Below, one piece after another: positions 35,057 to 46,383 of a stretch of 64,000 bases of DNA. The DNA is from Bromus sterilis (lineage: Eukaryota; Streptophyta; Magnoliopsida; Poales; Poaceae). The notes beneath the pieces are model-generated. The model searched no databases and was not told where the DNA came from. It saw nothing but the letters and a program-made list of their open reading frames with translations. How positions within the stretch are numbered: the stretch's first letter is position 1; each line of letters opens with the position of its first letter. Both the position numbers and the translations under genes were made by a program. Where the stretch lies: NCBI GenBank assembly GCA_950022295.1, contig OX465599.1, positions 280,695,501 to 280,759,500 of the forward strand, written 5' to 3'.

Positions 35057-37937
35057 GGTATGCTATTGCATGGACGGGAAGAGGTGCGATCCAGGATTGA
35101 TGGCAACCAAGACAGTTGATGGCCACCAAGATTTCACCAAGACATATATCATAGAATTATACTTAGAGTATTAGATAAATCTTTTGTAATCGATTAAGTA
35201 TGAACACTTAGTGATATGTCTTGCATCTCGCAAGAAAAAGTTATTCATGTTTTGAGACAAGTCAGTTGTTCCAATTTGATGAATAAAGTGTGCTTATACT
35301 ATGATTGCAATTGAGTTTATAATATGATAGAAGCATTTATAAAACACCATAATTGTCAAGTGATATTCAATGTTTAATGATTAAGTTATGATGAATAACA
35401 ATAAGGTCAAAAGTCATAACTATACTAAATGCATGAGATGAATTCATAAATGATGAAGTCATTAGATACTCAATCTATTAACTCATGAATTTATTATCAA
35501 CCAAGATGACTAATGACGGAGTTCTAGCAAAGTAGAACTTGCGCCAAACATTATACATAAATGATGTATTAACCAAGCGCATGAATAATCATTAAAGATG
35601 CTTCGCATGATTAGTTGAACAAGGCATTCAATTAAGATCATAAATCTGAGATTACGGAATCACAGTGAAGTTGGATATAAGAATACAAATCACCATGATG
35701 TGATCAAAGTGATGAGTATTATAGTTGACATAAATGGGAGACTTATGGAAATAATGCCACAAATTACGATGGAAGTTTAAAGTGCTCAAGCACCTGAACC
35801 ATTCGTAGTCATACTAAAATGTAGTATGGTCTAAATACATTCCCCTTACGCTAATGCTATTTTGAATGAACAAAGTAGTTATAATTTATTGAGTTAAAAC
35901 AACCACTTCATGAAATAAGGAAACCATTCTGAATTTAATGAAGCTGATGACTCCATATGATGATGGTGTTAGAAAGTTTCTAGAAGTTTTATATGATATA
36001 ACTTTCTTTGTATTAGAGTTGTGAGCAATTGTAAAACACACCTTCCCAAATAGCAGAACTTGTATTGCTTGAATTGGTGAATGAGAAGATGGTTCTCAAG
36101 GAATAAACCAATGGGAGAAAAGTGAATTCTTTAACCAGGGTGATTGACCCTGCCTCCAGATAACAGAGTAACGCAACGGAAAACGTTCCGCTGAAATGAC
36201 TCCATGAGAAGAGGAAATATGCTATTGATGATGATCATGGTATATTAGTTAAAGCCTTAGTTTAAAAATAAGAAGATTGTCATGAATACGTTCTGTACAG
36301 AACAATAATCATGAGTCTTCTTAAGTGAAACAAAAGGGACAATGCTCATAAATTACGAAGGATTGATGGTTACCTAGGAAACGAGGAGAAATGAAATCAT
36401 ATTGAGTTGCATATGGGATGGCTCACACCCTATGAAATAAAGTAGTTATTTCACATTCCGAATAACCAGGAAGTTATTAAGAATGATGCAACACATAAAT
36501 GCATGATTTGGCACATAAAAGATGTTATGGCTAAATTCAATAATGATTGACTACGGAAGCGTAGTAATGCTAAATCAATATGGTTATTTCATTCACGAAC
36601 ACTATGAAGGGACCATAGCTCGAAATTGCATCACATTCAAATTTGGAATTTGAAGAGAAGTAGCAAATGGCATAACGAAAGAATGTTTCGATAAGATGGA
36701 CCATAGTACCTCAAGGCAGAAACTCTCAACCTTGATTTGATCAAGTGATTTTGAAGTAATCAAAATATTGAGATGGACTGCAATTTCATGAAACTGAGTG
36801 GGAGCTTTGGAGACTTCCTGAAAACTTGGAATGCAGAGAGCATTTTCTGAGTGGGAGCTTTGGGAGCAATATTATTATGTCTGACATAATTAGAATAGAA
36901 ACTTAATAAAAGCTTACTTACAGATATATGTCGGATATATTTGAGTGGGAGAACACATCTCATATATATACGTTGATATACATGGAGATTAAGGCTAATA
37001 AGATGAAAGGATTACGAGAATCTTATATGAACGAAATACAGATGTGTCACACACTAAAATCTATAAGGATAGATTAGGACACGTGTAATGAACATCAAAA
37101 GGATTGGAATGATATCCTAAACAAGAAAAGGTTCTTGTGGCTAGGAATTATATAAAGGATGTAAAACCTTAATATCACAAAATAATGTTTTAATGGAAGA
37201 ATAGGGATGCACTTTGTCTCAAGACATGTGATCCTATATGACCTTTGACATATGATTCTACCATAAAACGGAAGTTATGAATCCAATAACAGAATGAATC
37301 AAAAGTTCTTAGAAGAAGAATAGGTTCCGATGTGCTTGGTTGGCAAAACACAGAACCTGAGCAAAGTCCAAGCATTCAGTATCTGAAGAGAAACTAAGGA
37401 CAATACTCTAAATGATAGAAAAGATATTATACTTGAATGTAATACTGGATTACGATTGCAAGCCTTATTATGGGTCTATATGAATTAGAGATATCACCAA
37501 AAGGAATAGAAAGGAAATGTGAGCTATAATTTCACGAACCAAAACTCTACAAAATATAAATATCTACTTAAGGAAGTAGAAGGTTGAATAAAGTTTAGCG
37601 TAAGAAGTTTAGACTTCTGGCTGAGTGTATTTTTCAGTGTACATGACTATGGGAGTCCTAGGGACTAAAACCATTTTGTCATTAGAGAATACTGTAAAAT
37701 AAGAAGTCTCACTCTCCCGCCAAACTTATAATTCAAGCATTATTAGATAATGAAAGGTATATCAAGCAAGTTGACCAATACCTGTTGCAAAAGGAACATA
37801 CGAATCTGAACGGGTACAGATCATTGACGAAACCTCTTCCATGAGCAAGCATGATCAATAAACACTTATATGATAAGATGATTATGATCGAGAAAATATG
37901 CAGCTAGATTATCTGCTATCTAGTGCAAGTGGGAGAC
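35057..37937 (+). pseudogene. decayed pol region of copia element 2
   Basis: AT-rich with no open frame of useful length on the plus strand. Weak echoes of pol remain: a stretch near 37066 reads like integrase RLGHV, and near 37824-37852 a stretch reads like the RNase H end (LTKPLPMSKHDQ), just before the polypurine tract (37927-37937). The domain order is thus kept but the sequence is ruined. Confidence 0.5.
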
Positions 37938-39696
37938 TGTTGGATATATGCTCTAGAGGCAAATAATATATGATTATTCCAATATATCTAAATAATTTCA
38001 TGACCAGTTTCATACTGTGCTGGAACTGTATCAGTGAAACAACGATACAGGTGTGGTATAGAAACAACCAGAGTTCCTAGTCAGCCTCTCATGATGACTG
38101 GTTTATCGTCAACTGATGATTGTGGTTTCACGATCATGGACAATCAAGTCAATTGACGGTAAGGTCACCTCATTGAATGAATGACGTGATGAACATTACC
38201 CAATGCAAGCATTGCAACATGATCAAATCGTAAAAGTTCAGTGTTGTAATTACAGAACGTAGTAGCATGTTCCTTTGACTGTGAGATCACGCATAATTGC
38301 TATCTTCTGAGGATGCTTTGAGGGCATTAACCGTCACACTGAAACATGGTGACCATAAAGGTGTATCTTGGGCTATTCGATGGGATATGTTGAGGAGTGT
38401 TGATTCAAGAGCGGGATTTGTCAATCCATATAATGGAAAGATACTTCATGGCCAACTCGGTGAGATTGCATCCATAAAGCTGCGCAGCGTGTGACTAGGT
38501 CACAAGGATGAATATCACGGAACGAGTGAATAAGATTTGTCGGTAACAAGATAGAACTAATGCATTGGATGCAGTTGATCGAATCTTGGACTGATCTAGT
38601 ATCGCATGACAAAGGGAATGGTATACAACGTGTACGGTTCAATCGGTTACTTTCGGAATGCACAGGGGTCATTATGGGCATCCAGGTCCCGCTATTGATC
38701 ATTGGTCGTAGCCTTTGTCTCGTTCATGACTGGAGTGTTCTTGGACCGTAGGGTAACACACTTAAGGGCTCGATGAATATCGGAGACCTTTTTGGAACTA
38801 TCGGAGTTACCGGAGAAGAGAGAAAGACGTACCGGAAAAGTTCCGTGTTGGTCCGAAGGACGTTCGGAGTGAGCTGGAAGGAGTTCCGGATCATCGGGAG
38901 ATGAAATAATATGTATTATTTATTAATTAAGTGAATTAATAATTAATAATAATTTATTTCAGATTAAAAAGTGCAATGGGACTTATTTGTGAAAGAAGCC
39001 CATTAGGGGAAGGAGGAAAATAAAAGGGAAAAGGAAAAGAAAAAAAAGGGGGGCGCCATGGGCCTTGGGGCCCATGTGGGTGGCGCCCCACTCCCCCCCT
39101 CCTCCTAGCCGCACCCTCCCCCCTTGGCAAGGGATTAGTCCCACATTGCCAAGGGAAGGGGGGTTGACTCCTTCCGTCTGCCTATATAAAGATGGGCAGG
39201 GGGTGCACTTCTTGAAGACAGAAAAATTCGTAGAGAATTCAATATTACTCCGAATTGAGATCGGTTTTCACCGGTCTTCTCCCCTCTCTCGTCTCTCTCA
39301 AGCCGGGGTCCCCTTGTCTGGAACCTGTGCTGGGATTGAGGCTTCTCTGCTACGCGGACGCCGTTGTGCTGCCGAAACTCCGGTTCCGGGAGGTCTACTT
39401 CCGCCACCTTCGCTGGATCGGAGAACGGAGGTCGTCATCGAGTCCGTACATGTGCGAGTACTACGAGGTGCTGCATGTGCGGCACTACCACCCAACAGGG
39501 TGCTAACACATCCAGGGGGCTGTGAAAGGTTTACGGCTTCATCAACCACGTTTGCGGGAACGTTTCCCGCGCAACGGACTACACCTCGAGGTATGTTTCC
39601 GCAAGTCTTTCCGTTACGGCATTACAGCTAGATAGATCTTGGGTTAAGGGCGACTCTAGTTAAAAAAGTTATTGTTTTCTGCTGCGAGACCCAACA
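37938..39696 (+). repeat. 3' LTR of copia element 2
   Basis: 1759 bp, same termini as the 5' LTR, TATA box TATATAAA at 39183-39190. It ends at 39696 directly against Harbinger ORF1 sequence. Confidence 0.88.
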
Positions 39697-42599
39697 TTCT
39701 TTGTGTCCCCAAGTGTCAAATCAATAAATTGGGTTATCCATCCCGTGAAGACTATCTCGATACCCTACAGTTGAGGGTTATCACCACCCAAGAGGGGGAC
39801 GGCGGAGACCCAGAAGATGCTGAGGTCGAGGAGGAACCGGAGGAGGAAGATACGCAAGAAGCGCCGGAGCAGCAGGCAACCAATGGAAAGAATAAGAGGA
39901 AGACCGGTGAGGCTCGCGTCAAGTGGAAGGCCAAGGAAGACAAATGTCTCGCCGAAGCATGGAAGACTGTGAGCTTGGACCCAATCACCGACGCCAACCA
40001 GAACGGGGACACCTACTGGATCGGAGAAGGGCCAAGGCGGCGTTTGATGAGCACAAGATGGTCGACCCGGCTTTCAGCGGCATCTACATGGAGCGCGGCG
40101 CGAAAGCCATGGCCAACCATTGGGCGAACATCCAGGCGGCCTGCAACAAAGTGGCACGACATTCAAGAGGAGGTTCTTGCTCGACCGGAGAGCGCGTGAA
40201 CGCCGACCAGAAGGTATGTCCTCGGCGTGAACTCCTCCCGATATGTTGACCTCGTCGTGACCTCACTGTGTGCAGCTTGTGCGCATGCTCAACATGTTCT
40301 GCCAGGACAATAACAACGTTGAGTTGAAGTTTCTGCACGTCTTCACCAGGCTCGAGGTGTGCGAGAAGTGGACAGAGTGTCGGCTTGTGCTCGCTGATGG
40401 ATGTAGATAAGACCTCGTTGGTTACCCCAAGTGGAAGGTTAACATATAGATAGAAGCAAATTTCCCTCGGTGAAGATACCTATGTTATCGTGCCAAAAGG
40501 TATCCAAGAGATTCAAGTAGGTGTCAACAGCGCCAAATATTAACTTGTCGAATGAAGATGAGGTTGACATGAACCTGCACACAGAAACAAATAACGTTGT
40601 TCCCAACGAGTTCAGAGAGGTTGTCAATCTCTCTGGCCTTGTCGTTTACAAAGGATCAAACGCACAATGGAAATAGTGATGGTGATTGCTACTGAAAGGA
40701 AATAAAACAGTAAAAAGTTGAAATGTAAACAATGGTAGAAATATGGACCGGGGTCCCATGATGTTCACTAGTGATGTCTCTCTCCTAAAAGACGATAAAA
40801 CAACTAAGCTGGGTGAAGAAATTATAGCTGGGCAATTGACAGAACTATAAACGCACCGCAATGCTAACTATGCCACAAGAAAGTTAGAGGCTCGAAAGTA
40901 TGGGCAGTATGCCAAGACAAGTAGACTGTTTATTCATCGGCATCTACTCACTAATCATCCACCTTGAGATATCTATCCAGAACATCTCGCTTGTATTAAG
41001 TTGTGAGCCCACCCAAAGTGTAAACCCAAAGCAACAGACAACTGCATTAACAAACTTTGGGTAAGGTAAACAATCCTTGCAACCGCGGTTACAAGCACAG
41101 TTGTTTTCTCTCTGGTGACAACATCACATCCCCTAATCTTAAGTTTCTGTCATTCAAGCCAGACATCGGAGGGCATGAACCCACAATCATGCATAACGCT
41201 TCCTCTTGGAGTTACTATATACTACTTCGCCAAAACAATAAAAAGCAACGGAGAACATGCAAGAATTACTCAAGAACAAAATATAAAAGGAGAACCAAAT
41301 ATATAACTCATCACAATCTGAACATAATCTCATAATCCATCGGATCCCGGCAAACACATCATAGCAACAACAGAAATATTACATAGATGCATTGATCATG
41401 TAGGGTAGCTCACAAGGGCTAAGAATTGAAGCACAAGATTAGAGAGAAGACATCACATAGCTACTATTCATGGACCCATGGTCCAAGGGGAACTACTCAC
41501 GACACATCCAGGAAGCGCTCATGGTGGTGGAGAAGCTCCCGGAGATCAATCCTCCCTCCGACAGGGTGCCGGGACAAGGTCTTCTGGTGGTCCCCGATCT
41601 CAGGATCGTTGTGGCGGTAGAACAAAGGTGAAAATCACGATGCAGGGTTCTTTTTCAGGGTTTTTTCCTCGGGAAGTAAATATATGACGAAAGAGGGCAC
41701 CGGGGGAGGTGCCCTCCTCCCAGGCGGCCTGTGGGCGCAACCCCACCCTTGGACTCGCCAGGTGGCCGCCTGGGAGCCCCCCCCCTCCGGCTGCCCTTCG
41801 GGCTTCTGGAGGCTTCTGTTACGTTGATTTTTTATATATTTTTCTTGGATTTTTTTGACACTGGAAATATTGGTAAATACCTGCAATGCATAGACATCAA
41901 CAGACAGAAACTGACACTGGATGCACTGAGTTAGTAGGTTAGTCCAAATATGTGTAAAAATGTATGAAAGTGTAGCAAAACACATAGCAATGTTACCAAA
42001 ATGAGCATGGAACAAGCAGAAATTATAGATACATTTGGGACGTATCACTCGCCAAGGCCAAGGACGGCGTCTACAACCCATACGCGCCGGCTCCTGCGGC
42101 GTCTGAAGGGCGTCCAGCCGAGGGCAACAAGAAGGCCAAGGCGGCGAAGGACGCGGCGCCCGCTGCCGAACGACTGCAGTCGACGATCGAGAAGTGCATG
42201 GCCGACGCCAGAAGTCACGCCGTCATCAGGGAGGAGAAGGCCGAGGCGAGGTGGTCAGAGCTATTGACAAAGTAGGACGTCAAGCTCGACCTTCTCAGGA
42301 CGAACGTCGCCGCAAAGAAGAGAAACACCGACTTGGCGTTCCTGACCCAAATGGCGACGATGGACATGGCGCCGATGGACACGCAGGTCAAGGCGTGGTT
42401 CATGTTCAAGTGTGACAAGATCTTGACCCAAATGACGGCGCCCGAGACCACTCCGACCGCGTTAACAATGCCGACCGAGGACCCGCCGACCGCAGCGACA
42501 ACGCCCCGGAGCACGCCGACCACACCTACAATGGAAGATCCGCCAGCCGCCGACCTCACTGCGTCTGCCGCCGGCCAAGAAGAGGAGCATGCCATTTGA
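39697..42599 (+). pseudogene. Harbinger ORF1-like Myb/SANT protein, split and frameshifted
   Basis: Exon sequence runs 39697-40213, intron 40214-40275 (GT...TGTGTGCAG), 40276-40394, then after the solo LTR 42053-42599. The N-terminal part is acidic (EEEPEEEDTQEAPE). A Myb/SANT-like trihelix follows, with WKAKEDKCLAEAWKTVSLD and the NGDTYW motif, and a C-terminal region of the NAM-associated type (RLQSTIEKCMADAR, RTNVAAKKRN). This layout is seen in ORF1 of PIF/Harbinger elements and in plant proteins often mislabelled GST T3-like. Lesions: one base lost at 40020, one gained at 40151, one lost near 40193, TAG at 42273. The stop is TGA 42597-42599. ORF1 proteins bind DNA and help the transposase; this copy is dead. 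Confidence 0.65.
40395..42047 (-). mobile_element. LTR-F, solo gypsy-like LTR inside the Harbinger ORF1
   Basis: 1653 bp, minus-strand TGATACGTCCC (42047) to ACATCCATCA (40395), with perfect target duplications CTCGC at 40390-40394 and 42048-42052. It is related to LTR-A/B/E and shares the U5 block GTTGGTTACCCCAAGTGG. Removing it and one duplication restores the reading frame across the site (VLA then KAKDGVY). Confidence 0.92.
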
Positions 42600-42905
42600 G
42601 AGCGCGGGGCCGATCGCCCTACCTTTTTTTTCCTGCGTACACTCGCCGAGCTGTGGCATGACGATCACCGAACCTTGCACGTAGATTGCCGCCCTGTGAC
42701 ATGTTGATCGTCGAACCTTGCAATTTTTTGGAAGCGGGATGAGAGGTTTTCAAATTTATTCGTTTTTTAGCCGTATTGTGCAGGGCGACCCTGGGCCACG
42801 GTTGAGTGGTCGATTGCCCCAGGGCGATTTTAGCGCCGGCAGCCCCCAAGCGGCGCTAATATAGCACCGAAACACACCCTAGGAAGCGAACCGCTGGAGA
42901 TGCTC
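42600..42905 (+). other. 3' region and terminal repeat of the Harbinger-like element
   Basis: Non-coding. Holds inverted words around GGCGCTAA / TTTAGCGCC (42831-42860) near the end, a subterminal structure usual in such elements, and ends in GCTGGAGATGCTC. Confidence 0.5.
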
Positions 42906-42908
42906 TAA

Positions 42909-44397
42909 GTAGGCATGCGTTCTTCAAAAACTGCTGTATTTTGAACGTAGACAAGAGCACTGGGCTGTATAAATCAGAGTGCACACACTCTCCGTTTCCG
43001 TTTCCGTTTCCTCTTGTTTCAAAACAGTCTCTCCATTTCCATGCAACTCACGTTCACAACTTTTGAAAAAGCAAGCACAACTATACAAAAACATGCTAAT
43101 CAAAGCACTCAGATAACTCACGCGACTGAGTTCCAAGACAGGTTCGTTTGAATAGTTGAGTGAACAGTACTGTTCCTGCACTTCAACTTTGATCCAACGG
43201 TGGCAAAGGCAATATCCATGAACCCATTCATAAAAGGGCTCTAACATTGTTCCCATGAATGCTACGTATTATATCCATTCCCCTAGGTAACTACTTCATG
43301 TGCACGCTAACAGCTCGTGATGTCAAAACTCAGGACATTCCCTACACGCAGACAGAGCATAAAACTACTTAAACTACTAAACGTTGTCGTAGCAGCACGA
43401 CCCACGAATGATGCTATCAGATACTGTTAACAGATATATGTACATGTTTTGCTAGTTGCTCACTTTCAGTTTTCCTCAGGCTTGGGAATGATGTAGATGT
43501 TGGTAACAGGCTCAAGAAAAAATCAGCAGTTGCCCCATTGCTCCTTGTTCTCTTTCATTTTGCATCTTCAAGTCTCAAGTAGCCTCGCCAGGGCTCCGAT
43601 CGTCATACTGCGCAATCACCGAAATTCAAGAGAAACAAATGAGTACGGGAAATATACAAAAGGTCCAGATTTATTCACATGGAATCAAGAACCTTATAGC
43701 AAGTAACAAACCAATAACACACCACTTTAGAACTTTTAGTAATAAATCATATCGCAAATCGAGCAGCTTGAATATGCTGGGTTTGCATGCATTTGTTTAG
43801 GCAACTATTCAAAACAGAAATAAATTCCCAGTTTAAACCTCCATGTATGAGAAGGCAGAAAACAAATGCCTACACTAACATACAGAGGTCAGTAGTATTT
43901 CATAGACAGGGTTCCAAGATTCACCAAACACTTTTCTCAAACAAACATATTTTCAGTTAGATAAATGGATTTTCTTATTACTCTCAAAATCACTCCATAA
44001 GCAGTGAGCAATTTGGGAGTTAATAAGTGCTAGGGCACACTTAGAGAACTTGAAAAGGGAAAGAAAGTAAACTGAAATATTACTTAATTTAGGCATGTTT
44101 TAATATGTAAGTGTGACACGATTCTTATGTAGGTGATGTGACATGTTACTCCAATTATCACACGGTTTTATTAATATGTTGATGATCTGACCTGATACTC
44201 CAATTCTCACACAGTTCTTATCTAAGTGTGACACGGAAGAGAAAATATATTACATCAAAATGTGCATCATTGGTTACTACTGCAGTCTGAGTATTGGTCA
44301 GAAAATATAGCATTGGACGGAACTAGTAGAGCAACAAAAAAAATTATTACAGGACTGAGACTTCTGTTCTATATCACAGGTCGAGTCAAGTATGATA
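42909..44397. other. intergenic or 3' gene-flanking sequence
   Basis: No gene supported. Contains a short TTTCCG hexamer run (42991-43011). It also has two imperfect about 47-bp repeats with CTCCAATTnTCACAC (44136-44235). The stretch 43480-43640 on the minus strand could hold the last small exon and 3' UTR of the gene at 44.4-45.9 kb: an acceptor TGCGCAG followed by TATGA near 43612 would give an immediate stop in phase. This is conjecture. Confidence 0.3.
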
Positions 44398-45877
44398 CTA
44401 AATCACTGCTAGGAGTTGGGGACAACAAACAAAAAATATAGATAGTAGGAGAAACGTACCTCCCATAAGACAGTGGCTGGTGGTTGCATCTATAACATGG
44501 TCAAGAGTAGGACTAATAGCACTGGCAATCTTCCTACTGGACTCCGAGAACATTGCACGAGTACTTGTGTCGAAGTTGAAAAACTCCACAGCACCTTCTG
44601 CATTCATCAGGTTGTATTCTGCCTGGCGTACGGATAACTGGCCGTCAATGTCCTGCTCTTCATATCCAAGTTCACCCATGGCCAATCCAATCCTTGATAG
44701 GGTTTCAGTGGGAGGGTCTGCCTCAATTGGATAATTCTCAGGGTGGCAACGGCATTTATCTTGGTAAACCTCATTATGTATCTCAGGATACATGGCTAAA
44801 AGTCCATCATGTGGATCTACAGCTACAAACAAGTAATATAAAGTATGTTACTTGATAAAACTGATGAAAATATAATATATGTGCTTCAATGATACAGAAA
44901 CTTCCTGATTAGTACTAGTATTATAATCTGCCAAAGTTCGTGTTGGGTGATAAATATTTTACGTTGGCTAAACTGGCAGGAAGTGCAACATGCTTACGAG
45001 GAAAAATTATGCGTCAAACAAACAAAAACGCTTTCGCTTGCAAAAATAAATGCTTCAAATTAAAATGCTGTGATCGTGGTAATCGACGCTCGCAATTGCG
45101 GCATTCTGCCAAACGGGTTTAGCTAAGCCTTCATAGCCGAGTGAACAGTATAAGTTTCTGGTGGGATAGACAATGAAAAAAAATGCTAAGATAAGCTGTT
45201 TGCTCACCTAAATTACCCTCAGCGTAGTTTTCCATCAGCACAAGGGCGAGACGGCGCTTCGCAACATCTGCAGCCAAATCCAGCTGCTCAGTTGTCGCTC
45301 TTGGTGCGTTGGCTTGCAGCTGCTTGGCGCAGAGATCCAATCTGCGGAGGCATTCATCTAGTGGAGTTCTGACATAAGACAGGATGCAGTATTTCTCCGC
45401 CTTAGACCATAGGAGGCTGTAGTTGACCACAAAGAAAGTTAAGCTGGCTCCCTCAGCAACGTCCACGATTCCTTCCTTGATTTGGTCGGGTGCTACTTCT
45501 GCATCCTCCTGGGCCAATTCCATTGCGTGAACAGCCAGTTCATCACTGACTGAAGCATCGTGTGGAAGCGGATCTGCATTTTGTATCAGCTCGTGAAGGT
45601 AATAGCTGTCACTCAGCGGGGTATAAGGCATCACATACACATAAAGTGGGTGATCTGCTCCCTCCATCCAAAATGAGTGGAAAGAATCGACGAACGGCAG
45701 GAAATCGCAAAATCTGACCCACTTAGCTTCAACCCCATCTGGGCCGGTTACCGTGCTGAAACAAGGAATTATCTCGTTGTCCTCCAAACCTTGCAGGGTA
45801 AGCGGAAGACCAGAGACGAAGCAGTTCTTAGGGATTCCCTCGTACAGATCGAGAACAACGTCCGGGACTTGCGCCAT
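44398..45877 (-). CDS. candidate host gene, two coding exons, unknown function
   Basis: Exon 1 is 45877 to 45208 (MAQVPDVVLDLYEG...), with ATG in good context (GGCAATGGCG). It ends at a GTGAGC donor (45207). Intron 1 is 45207-44823 and ends TTTGTAG. Exon 2 is 44822 to 44460, ending at a GTACGT donor; reading through instead gives a stop at 44398. Phase is kept, giving about 344 residues with no stop. The protein is soluble-looking and acidic, with cysteines concentrated near residues 180-190 and in a DKCRCHPENYP motif near 245. I see no signal peptide, membrane helix or recognised catalytic motif. Normal splice sites, balanced codon use and absence of transposon motifs suggest a real gene, possibly lineage-specific. 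A captured gene fragment is the alternative. Confidence 0.6.
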
Positions 45878-45930
45878 TGCCTAGGTTTCAAAGATAGAGG
45901 GGGCGGTGAGGGGGATGGGGGCAAGGGACG

Positions 45931-45983
45931 ACGGGAGGACCAAACCAACGAACGGGAGGACCAAACCAACGCACGGGAGGACG
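45931..45983 (+). repeat. 21-bp tandem repeat, about 2.5 copies
   Basis: Unit ACGGGAGGACCAAACCAACG plus one base, starting at 45931, 45952 and 45973. It lies 54-106 bp upstream of the start codon of the minus-strand gene, so it is probably in its 5' leader or promoter. Confidence 0.75.
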
Positions 45984-46383
45984 GATATATTTACCTACTG
46001 CGGGCCGGAGACGCAGATCGCGACGGAAATGCGACGGGGAGAGCAGGCGATCCGGATGCGCGCTCTTGGCGGCGGGCCGCGGCGATGTCAGGAACCTGAA
46101 GACTGAACCTGAAACTGTTTGAATCACCCGTATTGTCGCTCATTTGTTTTAGCTTATTTTTCCCTCTTTATTTTAACCAGTGTGTGGAGGCTATACACAA
46201 CCGGATCCAATGCCGAGAGAGCCATTTTGTACCTGGGTTAAACCCTAGCTGTCATGTTTTGGCTGGCCTGATATGAAGGCGTATCTGGGCTCATCCCACT
46301 CGACCCCAAATTGCTGCGTTTTTCACTCTGAATCCACGCCCGACGATCACTTTCAGTAGTTCTAGTAGTTTGGGTCTAACAGT

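Larger units (their letters stand above)
31495..39696 (+). mobile_element. copia element 2, gag-only non-autonomous element
   Basis: LTRs 31495-33248 and 37938-39696 (1754 and 1759 bp, a few per cent different) flank a 4.7-kb interior. The interior has an intact gag and a pol region decayed beyond translation. The LTR start (TGTTGGATATATGCTCTAGAGG) and the polypurine tract AAGTGGGAGAC match the lineage of copia element 1. The five bases outside the LTRs differ (ACCCT on the left, TTCTT on the right), so this is not a simple insertion; it probably arose by recombination between two family members. Confidence 0.8.
39697..42905 (+). mobile_element. right part of a PIF/Harbinger-like DNA transposon
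   Basis: Holds an ORF1-type pseudogene and ends at 42905 with GCTGGAGATGCTC followed by TAA (42906-42908). That is a terminal inverted repeat of the GAGCATCTCC type with a TWA-type 3-bp target, which fits PIF/Harbinger. The left end and any DDE transposase ORF are missing; the sequence begins abruptly at the copia 2 LTR. Confidence 0.6.

Noticed and set aside
39065..39631. 188-aa frame in the copia 2 3' LTR
   Set aside because: It is LTR leader sequence; the other LTR does not keep the same frame, and composition follows the GC-rich DNA.
42924..43256. 110-aa minus-strand frame downstream of the candidate gene
   Set aside because: No homology recognised, contains a hexanucleotide repeat translated as ETETE, and no splice sites connect it convincingly to the gene.
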